From: CAZIRO01 sp964541595
GTDB lineage: Bacteria; Acidobacteriota; HRBIN11
DNA: 12,175 bases
Direction of reading: 5' to 3'
Assembly (NCBI GenBank): GCA_964541595.1
Contig: CAZIRO010000082.1
Location: 1 to 12,175, forward strand
The notes under the pieces were generated by a model that was given only the letters and a program-made list of their open reading frames with translations, ran no database searches and had not been told where the DNA came from. Shown here in pieces: positions 6,654-12,175 of the stretch. Numbering within the stretch: the stretch's first letter is position 1; each line of letters begins with the position of its first letter. Both the position numbers and the translations under genes were made by a program.

Positions 6654-7797
6654 GGTGGGTCCCGCCCGATACCTCACCGGTCGGGGGTGCCTCCGTGAAT
6701 CGCGTATACAAAAACGGTTGCATCAGAGACGGTATCCGGTGGGTGGCAATATAATCCACCACAAGTTCCGCCGTAATCGGCATGAGCAGAATCCCGTGCC
6801 GGAAATGGCCCGTGGCCACGACCAGGTTCTCGATCGGGGTCGGGCCGAGGATGGGTTTGTGGTCCGGTGTGGCCGGACGGAAGCCGACCAGGATGTCGCG
6901 CAGGACCATGTCCCATATGCCGGGCACGAGTTCGTAGGCGTTGTCCAGAATGGCATAGATCCCTCCGGCCGTCGGATGCGGAGCAAAACCGACCTCCTCC
7001 TGCGTGGCGCCCACAATGAGACGGTCCGGTTTCGGCACGAGATAGGCCTCCATGCCCCGGATGACGTATTCCGGCGGCGGTGCCAGTTCCGTGGGTACGA
7101 GGATGATCACCTGTCCCTTCACGGGACGTACCGGCAGGGGCAGTCGCTCGTGCAGGCCGGCGATCTGGTCACTCCAGGGTCCGGCAGCGAGCACGTAAAC
7201 GTCGCCTTCGATACGCTGTGCGGGAGTTTCGATACCGGTGCACCGGTCGCCGTTAAAATGAACACGAGTCACCGCCGCGTGTTCAAAAATGCGGGCGCCC
7301 CGGGCACGTACGGTGTGCAACAGCGCCTCCAGCAACCGCCAGTTGTCGATCTGATAGTCCCGTGGAGAAAGGAGCGCACCCGCGATGTCCAGAGACAATG
7401 CGGGTTCCCGCTGATGCGCCTGGCGGGGGGTCAGGAGTTCGACTTCCGGATTCAGTTGATGGTACAGGTCAAAGAAATGACGGATGTACCCCATTTCATC
7501 CGCATCCCGGGCAACGATCAGCGTGCCGCGCGTTTGAAACGCGAGGTCCAGCCCCGTCTCCCGCTGGAGGCGTTCGACCCATTCCGGATACCGTTCCAGA
7601 CTCGTCGCGTTCAACCGGTAGATGTCTTCCTCACCGAACTGGGCCTCGGCCAGGGGCACGAGCATGCCGGCGGCCACCCGGCTTGTAGCGCGACCGCACG
7701 TGTCTTTTTCCACGATGGTCACCCGCCAGCCGCGCCGCAGGGCTTCATCCGCAATGCCCAGACCGATGATCCCTCCACCGATAATGACGATATGCAT
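6616..7797 (-). CDS. thiO: Glycine oxidase ThiO (FAD-dependent)
   Basis: A 393-residue FAD-dependent amine oxidase of the DAO family. It opens with the Rossmann dinucleotide motif IIGGGIIGLGIA (from residue 5), followed by RVTIVEKD, the AAGMLVP segment, QTRGTLIVA, LAAGPWS, PVKGQVI and the C-terminal GHFRHGILLMPITAE block, which is the ThiO signature for the FAD end loop. ThiO oxidises glycine to dehydroglycine for thiazole synthesis in thiamine biosynthesis. No thiS, thiG, thiF or thiE is in the window, so the gene is isolated from its pathway. The last 20 or so residues (after LYTRFTEA) extend past the usual end and overlap the glycosyltransferase start by 38 nt. GGAG lies upstream of the ATG, and a promoter sits at 7832-7861. 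Confidence 0.9.
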   Translation of the reverse strand: MHIVIIGGGIIGLGIADEALRRGWRVTIVEKDTCGRATSRVAAGMLVPLAEAQFGEEDIYRLNATSLERYPEWVERLQRETGLDLAFQTRGTLIVARDADEMGYIRHFFDLYHQLNPEVELLTPRQAHQREPALSLDIAGALLSPRDYQIDNWRLLEALLHTVRARGARIFEHAAVTRVHFNGDRCTGIETPAQRIEGDVYVLAAGPWSDQIAGLHERLPLPVRPVKGQVIILVPTELAPPPEYVIRGMEAYLVPKPDRLIVGATQEEVGFAPHPTAGGIYAILDNAYELVPGIWDMVLRDILVGFRPATPDHKPILGPTPIENLVVATGHFRHGILLMPITAELVVDYIATHRIPSLMQPFLYTRFTEAPPTGEVSGGTHHASPDQRDHPDV

Positions 7798-7831
7798 GAT
7801 GCCGCTTCTCCGATCGGGGATGCCTGGCGTG

Positions 7832-7861
7832 ATCCTATCCCGCGTTGTCCGTTCCAGTCAA
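7832..7861 (-). promoter_or_regulatory. Promoter of thiO and the glycosyltransferase
   Basis: On the minus strand: TTGACT (7861-7856), an 18-nt spacer and TAGGAT (7837-7832). The -35 matches five of six consensus bases. The -35 lies only 10 bp from the edge of repeat copy B. A leader of about 30 nt precedes the thiO ATG at 7797. Confidence 0.55.
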
Positions 7862-7870
7862 ATTGCAGGG

Positions 7871-7926
7871 CAGGTGTCTGGTCTCGGGTGTCAGGTATCA
7901 GGTCCCAGGTATCAGGTCCCGGGTGC
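7871..7926 (+). repeat. Outer 7-bp array of copy B, 8 units in perfect phase
   Basis: Units in order: caggtgt, ctggtct, cgggtgt, caggtat, caggtcc, caggtat, caggtcc, cgggtgc. Every unit is exactly 7 bp. Its reverse complement closely resembles the inner array at 8062-8117, so transcription in either direction could give a long hairpin. Confidence 0.85.
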
Positions 7927-8061
7927 GGGGGCTGGGGCAGGGGGGATGTCCCGATCCCTGGGATCAGGACAGGGAATGGGACATCGTGGGTGCCCATGCG
8001 GCCATGCGATGTCCCCGGCCCATGCGATGCCCCGTCCCCTGTTTTCCGTCTCCCGTCCCGG

Positions 8062-8117
8062 ATACCTGCCACCTGGGACCTGACACCTGACACCCGACAC
8101 CTGAGACCAGTGTCCAC
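8062..8117 (-). repeat. Inner 7-bp array of copy B, 8 units, opposite orientation
   Basis: Plus-strand units: atacctg, ccacctg, ggacctg, acacctg, acacccg, acacctg, agaccag, tgtccac. The reverse complement gives the CAGGTNT family with the same substitution types (CTGGTCT, CGGGTGT) as the outer array, showing that the two arrays share an origin and are not independent low-complexity DNA. Confidence 0.8.
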
Positions 8118-8184
8118 CGGTGCACCTGCGGATCCGGTGCATCCCCTGTCCCATTGCCTGCCCCGATTTCGGTTCTGTTCCCGG

Positions 8185-8213
8185 TTGCCGTGGCATTGCG
8201 ATCGGCCTAACAT
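8185..8213 (+). promoter_or_regulatory. Promoter of the radical SAM gene
   Basis: TTGCCG (8185-8190), a 17-nt spacer and TAACAT (8208-8213). It starts 18 nt after the end of repeat copy B. The leader to the ATG at 8318 would be about 100 nt. It contains a short frame from the ATG at 8229 (11 codons, MSTWQKSQPQF) without a strong ribosome binding site. I see no known riboswitch in it. Confidence 0.5.
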
Positions 8214-8317
8214 CAAGGGACCGTCCCCATGAGTACGTGGCAGAAAAGTCAACCGCAGTTCTGATCGCGAACCCGGCGATCAAATCTTTCGGGAAATCGT
8301 TCGGATACCGTTGGAAC

Positions 8318-9970
8318 ATGACATATCGACTTGTACAGGCATTACAGAAACAACGTCAGCGGGAACGGATCCTGATTCCCATCAAAACGCATGCCCGGTG
8401 TCGGGTGGCCCTGGCGCATCCGAACACGTATCACGTGGGCATGTCCAATCTGGGTCTGCAGGCGGTCTACCGCTGGCTGAATATGGATCCGCTTTTCCTG
8501 TGTGAACGGTTCTTTTTGCCGCCGCCGGAAGAACAGGCGATCTACCGTCGTTCACACACGCCGTTGCTGACTCTGGAAACGCAGCGGCCGGTGGATACGT
8601 TCGATATCGTTGCGTTTTCGGTGTCCTTTGAGTTTGACTACGTCTGGCTTTTGCGTTTGTTGCGGCTTGTGCATCTGCCGCCATATGCGGCCGATCGGGA
8701 TGAACGCCATCCCCTGGTCATCGTCGGGGGTCCCTGTGCCTGGATGAACCCCCTGCCGATCGCGCCGTTCGTGGACGTGTTCGCACTCGGGGACGCCGAG
8801 ATGCTGTTGCCTGTGCTGAAAGAGGCCTGGTTCGGGTTCCGGCAGAAGGCCGACCGACTGGCGTTCCTGGCTAAACATCCGGGGTTTTACGTGCCGGGCA
8901 TCCATGGAACCGACCCGGACACCCTGCGCCGTAATCTCCGTGTGGCACAGTTTGTGCGCAGTACCGAAGACTACGTGCCGCCGTTCTCATGTGTTCTCAC
9001 ACCGGATACCGAGTTCGGCAACACGTTCCTGATCGAGATCATGCGTGGATGTGTGCACTGGTGCCGGTTCTGCTGGATCGGGTATAACCACAACCTGCGG
9101 TTTGCACCGTTACAGAAGGTGCAGGAGGTTGTGCATACATACGCGCCGCAGGATGCCACCGTGGGCCTGATTGGAGGGTCGCCGGCGGATCATCCGGAGT
9201 TTATTCCGATGCTGCGCTGGCTGGTCGAGACGGGTCGGTCTGTGACAGTCAGTTCGTTGCGTATCGATACGCTGAACGAGGAACTGCTCGCGCTGTTACG
9301 ACGTGCGGGGAAACGGAACATCACCATGGCACCGGAAACCGGTAGCGACCGGTTGCGTAAGATCGTACGGAAACCCCTGACGAATGACGATCTCGTCCGT
9401 GCGGTGGAAACCATCGCTCGATACGGGTTCCGGTCGGTGAAACTGTATTACATTATCGGTTTCCCGGGGGAAACGTGGGAAGACCTGGAAATGACGGTGG
9501 ATATTCTGCGCAGGTTGTCCGAAGTCGTCGATCGCATGGGGGGGCGACTGGTGGTTCGACCGAGTTTCAACTGTCTGATTCCCAAACCGGGAACGCCATT
9601 CCAGTACGTAGCCATGGAACCCGAAACTGTCTGGCAGGAGAAGATCCGCTATCTGAAACGTGCATTGAAATCGACGCCATACATTCGTCCGACGTTCATG
9701 CATCCCCTGTATGCGTACTATCAGGCCATCCTCAGTCTGGGTGGGGTCGAGGCAACACTGCTGGTCGAAGCAATCGAACGGGCCGATGGTGCCTGGCGGG
9801 CGATCGTCCGCCACCGTCTGGCCGACTTTGCCGATCTGCTCTTTCGGGAACGGTATACGGTTACCATGCCGAACGCGTTCATCTCGGTCGGTTTGCGGTC
9901 GGACTTTTTGAACCGTGAATATGAAAAAGCCCGTGCCCTTACGATGCCGACCCCGGCTCCTGCATCGTGA
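8318..9970 (+). CDS. Radical SAM protein with N-terminal B12-binding-like region
   Basis: A 550-residue radical SAM enzyme. The 4Fe-4S/SAM site is CVHWCRFC, a CX3CX2C motif (C245, C249, C252), within FLIEIMRGC. The following segments VGLIGGSPADHP, SSLRIDTL, ITMAPETGSDRLR and YYIIGFPGETWEDL fit the radical SAM barrel. The N-terminal 230 residues (HPNTYHVGMSNLGLQ, DIVAFSVSFEFDY, LVIVGGPCAWMNPLPIAPFVD, LGDAE) follow the Rossmann-like layout of B12-binding radical SAM proteins, although the DXHXXG cobalamin motif is absent. The substrate is not recognisable. The start is the ATG at 8318, because upstream in-frame codons run through the promoter and repeat copy B. It appears monocistronic, with a hairpin about 180 nt past its stop. 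Family certain, function unknown. Confidence 0.92.
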   Translation: MTYRLVQALQKQRQRERILIPIKTHARCRVALAHPNTYHVGMSNLGLQAVYRWLNMDPLFLCERFFLPPPEEQAIYRRSHTPLLTLETQRPVDTFDIVAFSVSFEFDYVWLLRLLRLVHLPPYAADRDERHPLVIVGGPCAWMNPLPIAPFVDVFALGDAEMLLPVLKEAWFGFRQKADRLAFLAKHPGFYVPGIHGTDPDTLRRNLRVAQFVRSTEDYVPPFSCVLTPDTEFGNTFLIEIMRGCVHWCRFCWIGYNHNLRFAPLQKVQEVVHTYAPQDATVGLIGGSPADHPEFIPMLRWLVETGRSVTVSSLRIDTLNEELLALLRRAGKRNITMAPETGSDRLRKIVRKPLTNDDLVRAVETIARYGFRSVKLYYIIGFPGETWEDLEMTVDILRRLSEVVDRMGGRLVVRPSFNCLIPKPGTPFQYVAMEPETVWQEKIRYLKRALKSTPYIRPTFMHPLYAYYQAILSLGGVEATLLVEAIERADGAWRAIVRHRLADFADLLFRERYTVTMPNAFISVGLRSDFLNREYEKARALTMPTPAPAS

Positions 9971-10175
9971 AACCGGGTGCACCTCCGACGGTCACTCCCG
10001 GAACCCGCGCCGGAACAGGTAGCAGAACCCCGCACATGCACATGACTCCACCGGGGACGGCGGGATCCCACGTTCCCGGGGCAACACCCCGTGCCTCGAC
10101 GGGTTCCTGCGGGTACGAAATATTGCCGCGCCTTCAGGATGTGCGCAATCGCGGGCGACCCCGGATCGGTCGCCC
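9971..10175. other. Intergenic DNA with no gene, ending in a perfect hairpin
   Basis: About 205 nt after the radical SAM stop. Frames crossing it on either strand lack ribosome binding sites and family motifs. It holds a small CGGGG-CAACA-CCCCG stem (about 10077-10091) and the hairpin at 10153-10175. Nothing else is recognised. Confidence 0.5.
10153..10175. terminator. Perfect 8-bp GC-rich hairpin, possible terminator
   Basis: GGGCGACC, a 7-nt loop and GGTCGCCC pair perfectly. It is followed by CTGCATCTTGC, which has no real U-run, so intrinsic termination would be weak. It lies between the radical SAM stop and repeat copy C. It may stabilise the 3' end of the radical SAM transcript or be a structured site in its own right. 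Confidence 0.35.
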
Positions 10176-10402
10176 CTGCATCTTGCATAGACGTGACGTT
10201 CTGCCTGAAATCGGGACAGGAAATGGGATACTGTGGATACCCATTCGGCCATGCGCTGTCCCCCTCCGATACGATGTCGCTCTCCCTGAGCCCTGACACC
10301 TGAGACCCGGGACCTGACACCGGTGGCCACCGGCATATCTGCGGATCCGGTGGTTCCCCTGTCCCATTTCCTGTCCCGATCCCGGGATCATCTGCATCTT
10401 GC
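10176..10402 (+). repeat. Composite repeat element, copy C, with perfect 19-bp TIRs and flanking 11-bp direct repeats
   Basis: The core runs 10210-10380 (171 bp). ATCGGGACAGGAAATGGGA (10210-10228) and its exact reverse complement (10362-10380) form the ends. Inside are the conserved TGGATACCCATTCGGCCATGC block, five 7-bp units (10291-10325: ccctgac, acctgag, acccggg, acctgac, accggtg), the palindrome CCGGTGGCCACCGG and GCGGATCCGGTG. The right end continues into the palindrome GATCCCGGGATC (10378-10389), matching GATCCCTGGGATC at an end of copy B. Outside, CTGCATCTTGC occurs at 10176-10186 and 10392-10402, a candidate target duplication enclosing 205 bp. No transposase is encoded, so any movement would be in trans. 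Confidence 0.85.
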
Positions 10403-10428
10403 GCCTGAATCGGGTCGTGGAGTATGCT
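10399..10428 (+). promoter_or_regulatory. Candidate promoter of the Uma2 gene cluster
   Basis: TTGCGC (10399-10404), an 18-nt spacer and TATGCT (10423-10428), followed by a short leader and ACGGAGA ahead of the ATG at 10450. The -35 overlaps the right-hand CTGCATCTTGC repeat of element copy C, so the element's flank would supply part of the promoter. An in-frame TTG at 10399 is inside this -35 and is rejected as a start. Confidence 0.45.
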
Positions 10429-10449
10429 ATCGGGATACGGAGATGCATC

Positions 10450-11043
10450 ATGCCAAAGACAACAACAAAGGCACCGTCGGCAACCGTTCGGAAGACATCT
10501 GACCTGTATGTGAAACTGTGTGCATTGCCGGAGGGGTTGACGGGAGAGATCATCAATGGCCGGTTGTATACCGAACCCCGCCCGGCAGGCCCGCATATCT
10601 GGGTTGGGTCTGCGCTTCAGGGTAAGTTGCACTTTCCGTTTAATGAAGGTGTGGACGGTCCCGGGGGGTGGTGGATTGTCATCGAGCCGGAGGTGCATTT
10701 TATCCGGGATGTAGAGGTGGTGGTTCCGGACCTGGCGGGGTGGCGCCGGGAACGGATGCCGGCGTTACCACGGGACCAGCGGTTCGAGGTCGTACCCGAC
10801 TGGGTGTGTGAGATTCTGTCACCGGGGACCCGGAGCAAGGACCGGGAGTTGAAGATGCCGCTGTATGCGAAGTACGGAGTGGCGTATCTGTGGCTGATTG
10901 ATCCGGATGTGAAACGATTGGAGGCGTACGAATTGAAGGAGGGCAAATGGACGGCGTTGGGGGTATACGAAGGGGATGCGGAGGCACGCATTCCGCCGTT
11001 TGATGCCATCGTCCTTCGCCTGGCCGACCTGTGGGTGGGATGA
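10450..11043 (+). CDS. Uma2 (DUF820) family putative restriction endonuclease, paralogue 1
   Basis: A 197-residue protein of the Uma2 family (PF05685), which has a PD-(D/E)XK nuclease fold. Likely active-site elements are D94 in VVPDLAGW, E121 in WVCEILSP and K135 in DRELK, ahead of MPLYAKYGVAYLWLIDPD, the family's most conserved stretch. The N-terminal part has LCALPEGLTGEIINGRLYTEPRP. Uma2 proteins are abundant in multicopy families in Cyanobacteria and Chloroflexota and their biological role is poorly defined; no methyltransferase or specificity gene is nearby. The start is the ATG at 10450 after ACGGAGA. It is the first of three tandem copies, and a 215-bp part of its 3' half is identical to paralogue 2. 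Confidence 0.9.
   Translation: MPKTTTKAPSATVRKTSDLYVKLCALPEGLTGEIINGRLYTEPRPAGPHIWVGSALQGKLHFPFNEGVDGPGGWWIVIEPEVHFIRDVEVVVPDLAGWRRERMPALPRDQRFEVVPDWVCEILSPGTRSKDRELKMPLYAKYGVAYLWLIDPDVKRLEAYELKEGKWTALGVYEGDAEARIPPFDAIVLRLADLWVG
10792..11006 (+). repeat. 215-bp block identical to 11432-11646 (offset 640)
   Basis: Base-by-base comparison shows no difference between 10792-11006 and 11432-11646, covering the catalytic and C-terminal part of two Uma2 genes. The sequence on both sides differs at many positions. A one-mismatch version of part of it reappears at 12101-12175 in the third gene. Confidence 0.9.
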
Positions 11044-11090
11044 GGGGAAGCACGGTGGCCGGTAGGTGGACAGTAAGTGGATGGACAGTA

Positions 11091-11107
11091 AAAGGAGGCG
11101 GACAGTG
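11091..11107 (+). promoter_or_regulatory. Strong ribosome binding site deciding the GTG start of Uma2 paralogue 2
   Basis: AAAGGAGG (11091-11098) lies 6 nt before the GTG at 11105. The frame could be opened at the GTG at 11066, but this Shine-Dalgarno picks 11105. The spacer carries TGGACAGTAA twice (11067-11076 and 11082-11091) and a third partial GGACAGT, a small tandem duplication. Confidence 0.65.
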
Positions 11108-11683
11108 GCGGTAGCGAAGGTCAAGACGACAAAGGCAGCGGGTCTTTACGGGCAGTTGTGTGCATTGCCGGAGGGGTTAACCGGCGAGATCATTAACGGT
11201 CGATTGTATACCGAACCCCGGCCGGCGTGGTCGCATATCTGGACTGGATCCGCACTTCAGGGTGAGCTGCACGGGCCGTTCAACAAAGGCATCGGTGGTC
11301 CCGGAGGGTGGTGGATCGTTGCGGAACCGGAGATTCATTTTGTCCGCGACGTGGAAGTCGTCGTACCGGACCTGGCGGGGTGGCGCCGGGAACGGATGCC
11401 GAATCCGCCCAGGGACCACCGTGTGGAGGTGGTACCCGACTGGGTGTGTGAGATTCTGTCACCGGGGACCCGGAGCAAGGACCGGGAGTTGAAGATGCCG
11501 CTGTATGCGAAGTACGGAGTGGCGTATCTGTGGCTGATTGATCCGGATGTGAAACGATTGGAGGCGTACGAATTGAAGGAGGGCAAATGGACGGCGTTGG
11601 GGGTATACGAAGGGGATGCGGAGGCACGCATTCCGCCGTTTGATGCTATCGTCCTCCGCCTGGCCGACCTGTGGGTGGCGTAA
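11105..11683 (+). CDS. Uma2 (DUF820) family putative restriction endonuclease, paralogue 2
   Basis: A 192-residue Uma2 protein starting MAVAKVKTTKAAG at a GTG. It keeps the same VVPDLAGW, WVCEILSP and DRELKMPLYAKYGVAYLWLIDP motifs as paralogue 1. Its N-terminal 100 residues differ moderately (LYGQLCALPEG, WSHIWTGSALQGELHGPF), while most of the last 85 are identical, because a 215-bp block of DNA is identical. It lies 61 nt after paralogue 1 with no intervening promoter seen, so the pair is probably co-transcribed. The contrast between diverged 5' and identical 3' halves points to gene conversion or recombination between copies. The role is unknown, as for the family. Confidence 0.9.
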   Translation: MAVAKVKTTKAAGLYGQLCALPEGLTGEIINGRLYTEPRPAWSHIWTGSALQGELHGPFNKGIGGPGGWWIVAEPEIHFVRDVEVVVPDLAGWRRERMPNPPRDHRVEVVPDWVCEILSPGTRSKDRELKMPLYAKYGVAYLWLIDPDVKRLEAYELKEGKWTALGVYEGDAEARIPPFDAIVLRLADLWVA

Positions 11684-11730
11684 TACGGCGGATATAAAGG
11701 ACAGACTTCGGTGGTCGAGGAGCCGTGGTG

Positions 11731-12175
11731 ATGGGAAAAGCACTTGCAAAGACCTCGATAAATGCATCCGGACCCACATCGAGCCTTTATGCCAAGTTAT
11801 GTGCATTGCCCGAGGGTTTAACAGGAGAAATTATTGGCGACAAACTTTATACGGAGCCGCGTCCGACGATCCCTCACATTCGTGTCGTGACAAGATTGGT
11901 GCAAAGAATCGGCCTCGCATATGACGACGGTGGCGAAAGCGGACCAGGGGGATGGTGGATTATGGTCGAGCCAGAAGTCCACCTTATGCGGGACGTGGAA
12001 GTGGTGGTTCCGGACCTGGCGGGGTGGCGCCGGGAACGGATGCCCATGTTACCCAGAGGTCATCGGGTCGAAATCGCTCCGGATTGGGTATGTGAAGTAT
12101 TGTCACCGGGGACCCGGAGTAAGGACCGGGAGTTGAAGATGCCGCTGTATGCGAAGTACGGAGTGGCGTATCTGT
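11731..12175 (+). CDS. Uma2 (DUF820) family putative restriction endonuclease, paralogue 3, cut by window end
   Basis: 148 codons are visible from the ATG at 11731 (GAGGAG 8 nt upstream; an adjacent GTG at 11728 is also possible) without a stop before the window ends. The protein opens MGKALAKTSINASG, continues LYAKLCALPEGLTGEIIGDKLYTEPRP, and reaches VVVPDLAGWRRERMP and WVCEVLSPGTRSKDRELKMPLYAKYGVAYL, so the Uma2 catalytic region is present. The first 270 nt are richer in A/T-ending codons (TTA, ATT, AAA) and clearly more diverged from its neighbours, with an extra insertion (TRLVQRIGLAYDDGGES). From 12001 it suddenly matches paralogue 1 nearly exactly. This suggests an older or foreign 5' half patched by conversion with its neighbours. 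Confidence 0.88.
   Translation, partial: MGKALAKTSINASGPTSSLYAKLCALPEGLTGEIIGDKLYTEPRPTIPHIRVVTRLVQRIGLAYDDGGESGPGGWWIMVEPEVHLMRDVEVVVPDLAGWRRERMPMLPRGHRVEIAPDWVCEVLSPGTRSKDRELKMPLYAKYGVAYL

Larger units (their letters stand above)
7871..8167 (+). repeat. Composite repeat element, copy B (two opposed 7-mer arrays)
   Basis: The largest copy in the window. An outer array of 7-bp units (7871-7926) is followed by a GC-rich stretch and the palindrome GATCCCTGGGATC (7953-7965). The left terminal repeat ATCAGGACAGGGAATGGGAC (7963-7982) comes next, then the core GGGTGCCCATGCGGCCATGCGATG, CCCGTCTCCCGTCCCG-like motifs, and an inner array (8062-8117) in the opposite orientation to the outer one. It ends with CACCGGTG, GCGGATCCGGTG and the right terminal repeat GTCCCATTGCCTGCCCCGAT (8148-8167). 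The two termini are inverted, matching at 17 of 20 positions. There is no coding content: the long frames across it are by-products of GC-rich repeats. It occupies the gap between the -35 boxes of the divergent thiO and radical SAM promoters. Confidence 0.85.

Noticed and set aside
7871..8117. CRISPR array
   Set aside because: Units are 7 bp, contiguous and degenerate with no spacers, and no cas genes are present.
6628..8232. Long plus-strand open frame of 534 codons antisense to thiO
   Set aside because: It lies opposite a clear ThiO gene and then runs through repeat copy B. It has no family motif and no ribosome binding site, and is a by-product of GC-rich codon structure.
8120..8317. Upstream extension of the radical SAM frame to 8120
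   Set aside because: This stretch overlaps repeat copy B and the predicted promoter. Homology-like sequence begins only at the ATG at 8318.
9971..10209. Structured RNA gene or tRNA in the intergenic stretch
   Set aside because: No tRNA cloverleaf or known RNA signature was seen; only isolated short hairpins.
9721..10698. Minus-strand frame of 325 codons across the radical SAM end, copy C and the first uma2 gene
   Set aside because: It crosses two real genes in antisense plus a repeat, and shows no recognisable domain.

Overview
The window reads as chromosomal DNA of a GC-rich bacterium (GC visibly above 55 %) with sigma70-like promoters and tightly packed genes. RuvB, a PHP-domain family X polymerase, ThiO and tandem Uma2 (DUF820) nucleases together are compatible with Chloroflexota or a similar deep-branching phylum. 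That is inference from gene content; no marker in the window fixes the taxon.

Layout. (1) Positions 1-451 hold no gene. They contain the end of a repeat element (copy A), a second inverted short-unit array (AAGTGAC units) and a strong-looking promoter. (2) Positions 452-5794, plus strand, form an apparent six-gene operon: ruvB, an RNase H-like exonuclease of the YprB type, a PolX/PHP protein, a MNT nucleotidyltransferase, a HEPN protein and an amidohydrolase. Genes overlap or lie at most 31 nt apart. (3) Positions 5634-7797, minus strand, carry thiO followed by a family 2 glycosyltransferase. The glycosyltransferase converges on the amidohydrolase with an unusual 161-nt overlap. (4) Positions 7798-8317 are a divergent intergenic region filled by repeat copy B, with a promoter on each side. 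(5) Positions 8318-9970 encode a radical SAM protein. (6) Positions 9971-10449 are intergenic, with one perfect hairpin and repeat copy C. (7) From 10450 to the window end lie three tandem Uma2-family genes, the last cut by the window edge, sharing blocks of identical sequence.

How the genes fit together. The first operon is a DNA repair/recombination unit (Holliday junction motor, 3'-5' exonuclease, PolX/PHP) into which a HEPN-MNT pair of the toxin-antitoxin type is transcriptionally fused. The PolX protein has lost all three catalytic carboxylates of its polymerase site (Asp-X-Asp is Asn-X-Asn, the third Asp is His) but keeps the PHP metal ligands. It is therefore probably a DNA-end nuclease or structural factor rather than a polymerase.

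The most novel-looking material is the repeat family. It is a roughly 170-300 bp composite of a 19-20 bp terminal inverted repeat, a conserved palindromic core and arrays of a degenerate 7-bp unit (consensus CAGGTNT). Three copies occur in 12 kb, each lying close upstream of a promoter. I do not recognise it as a named family.
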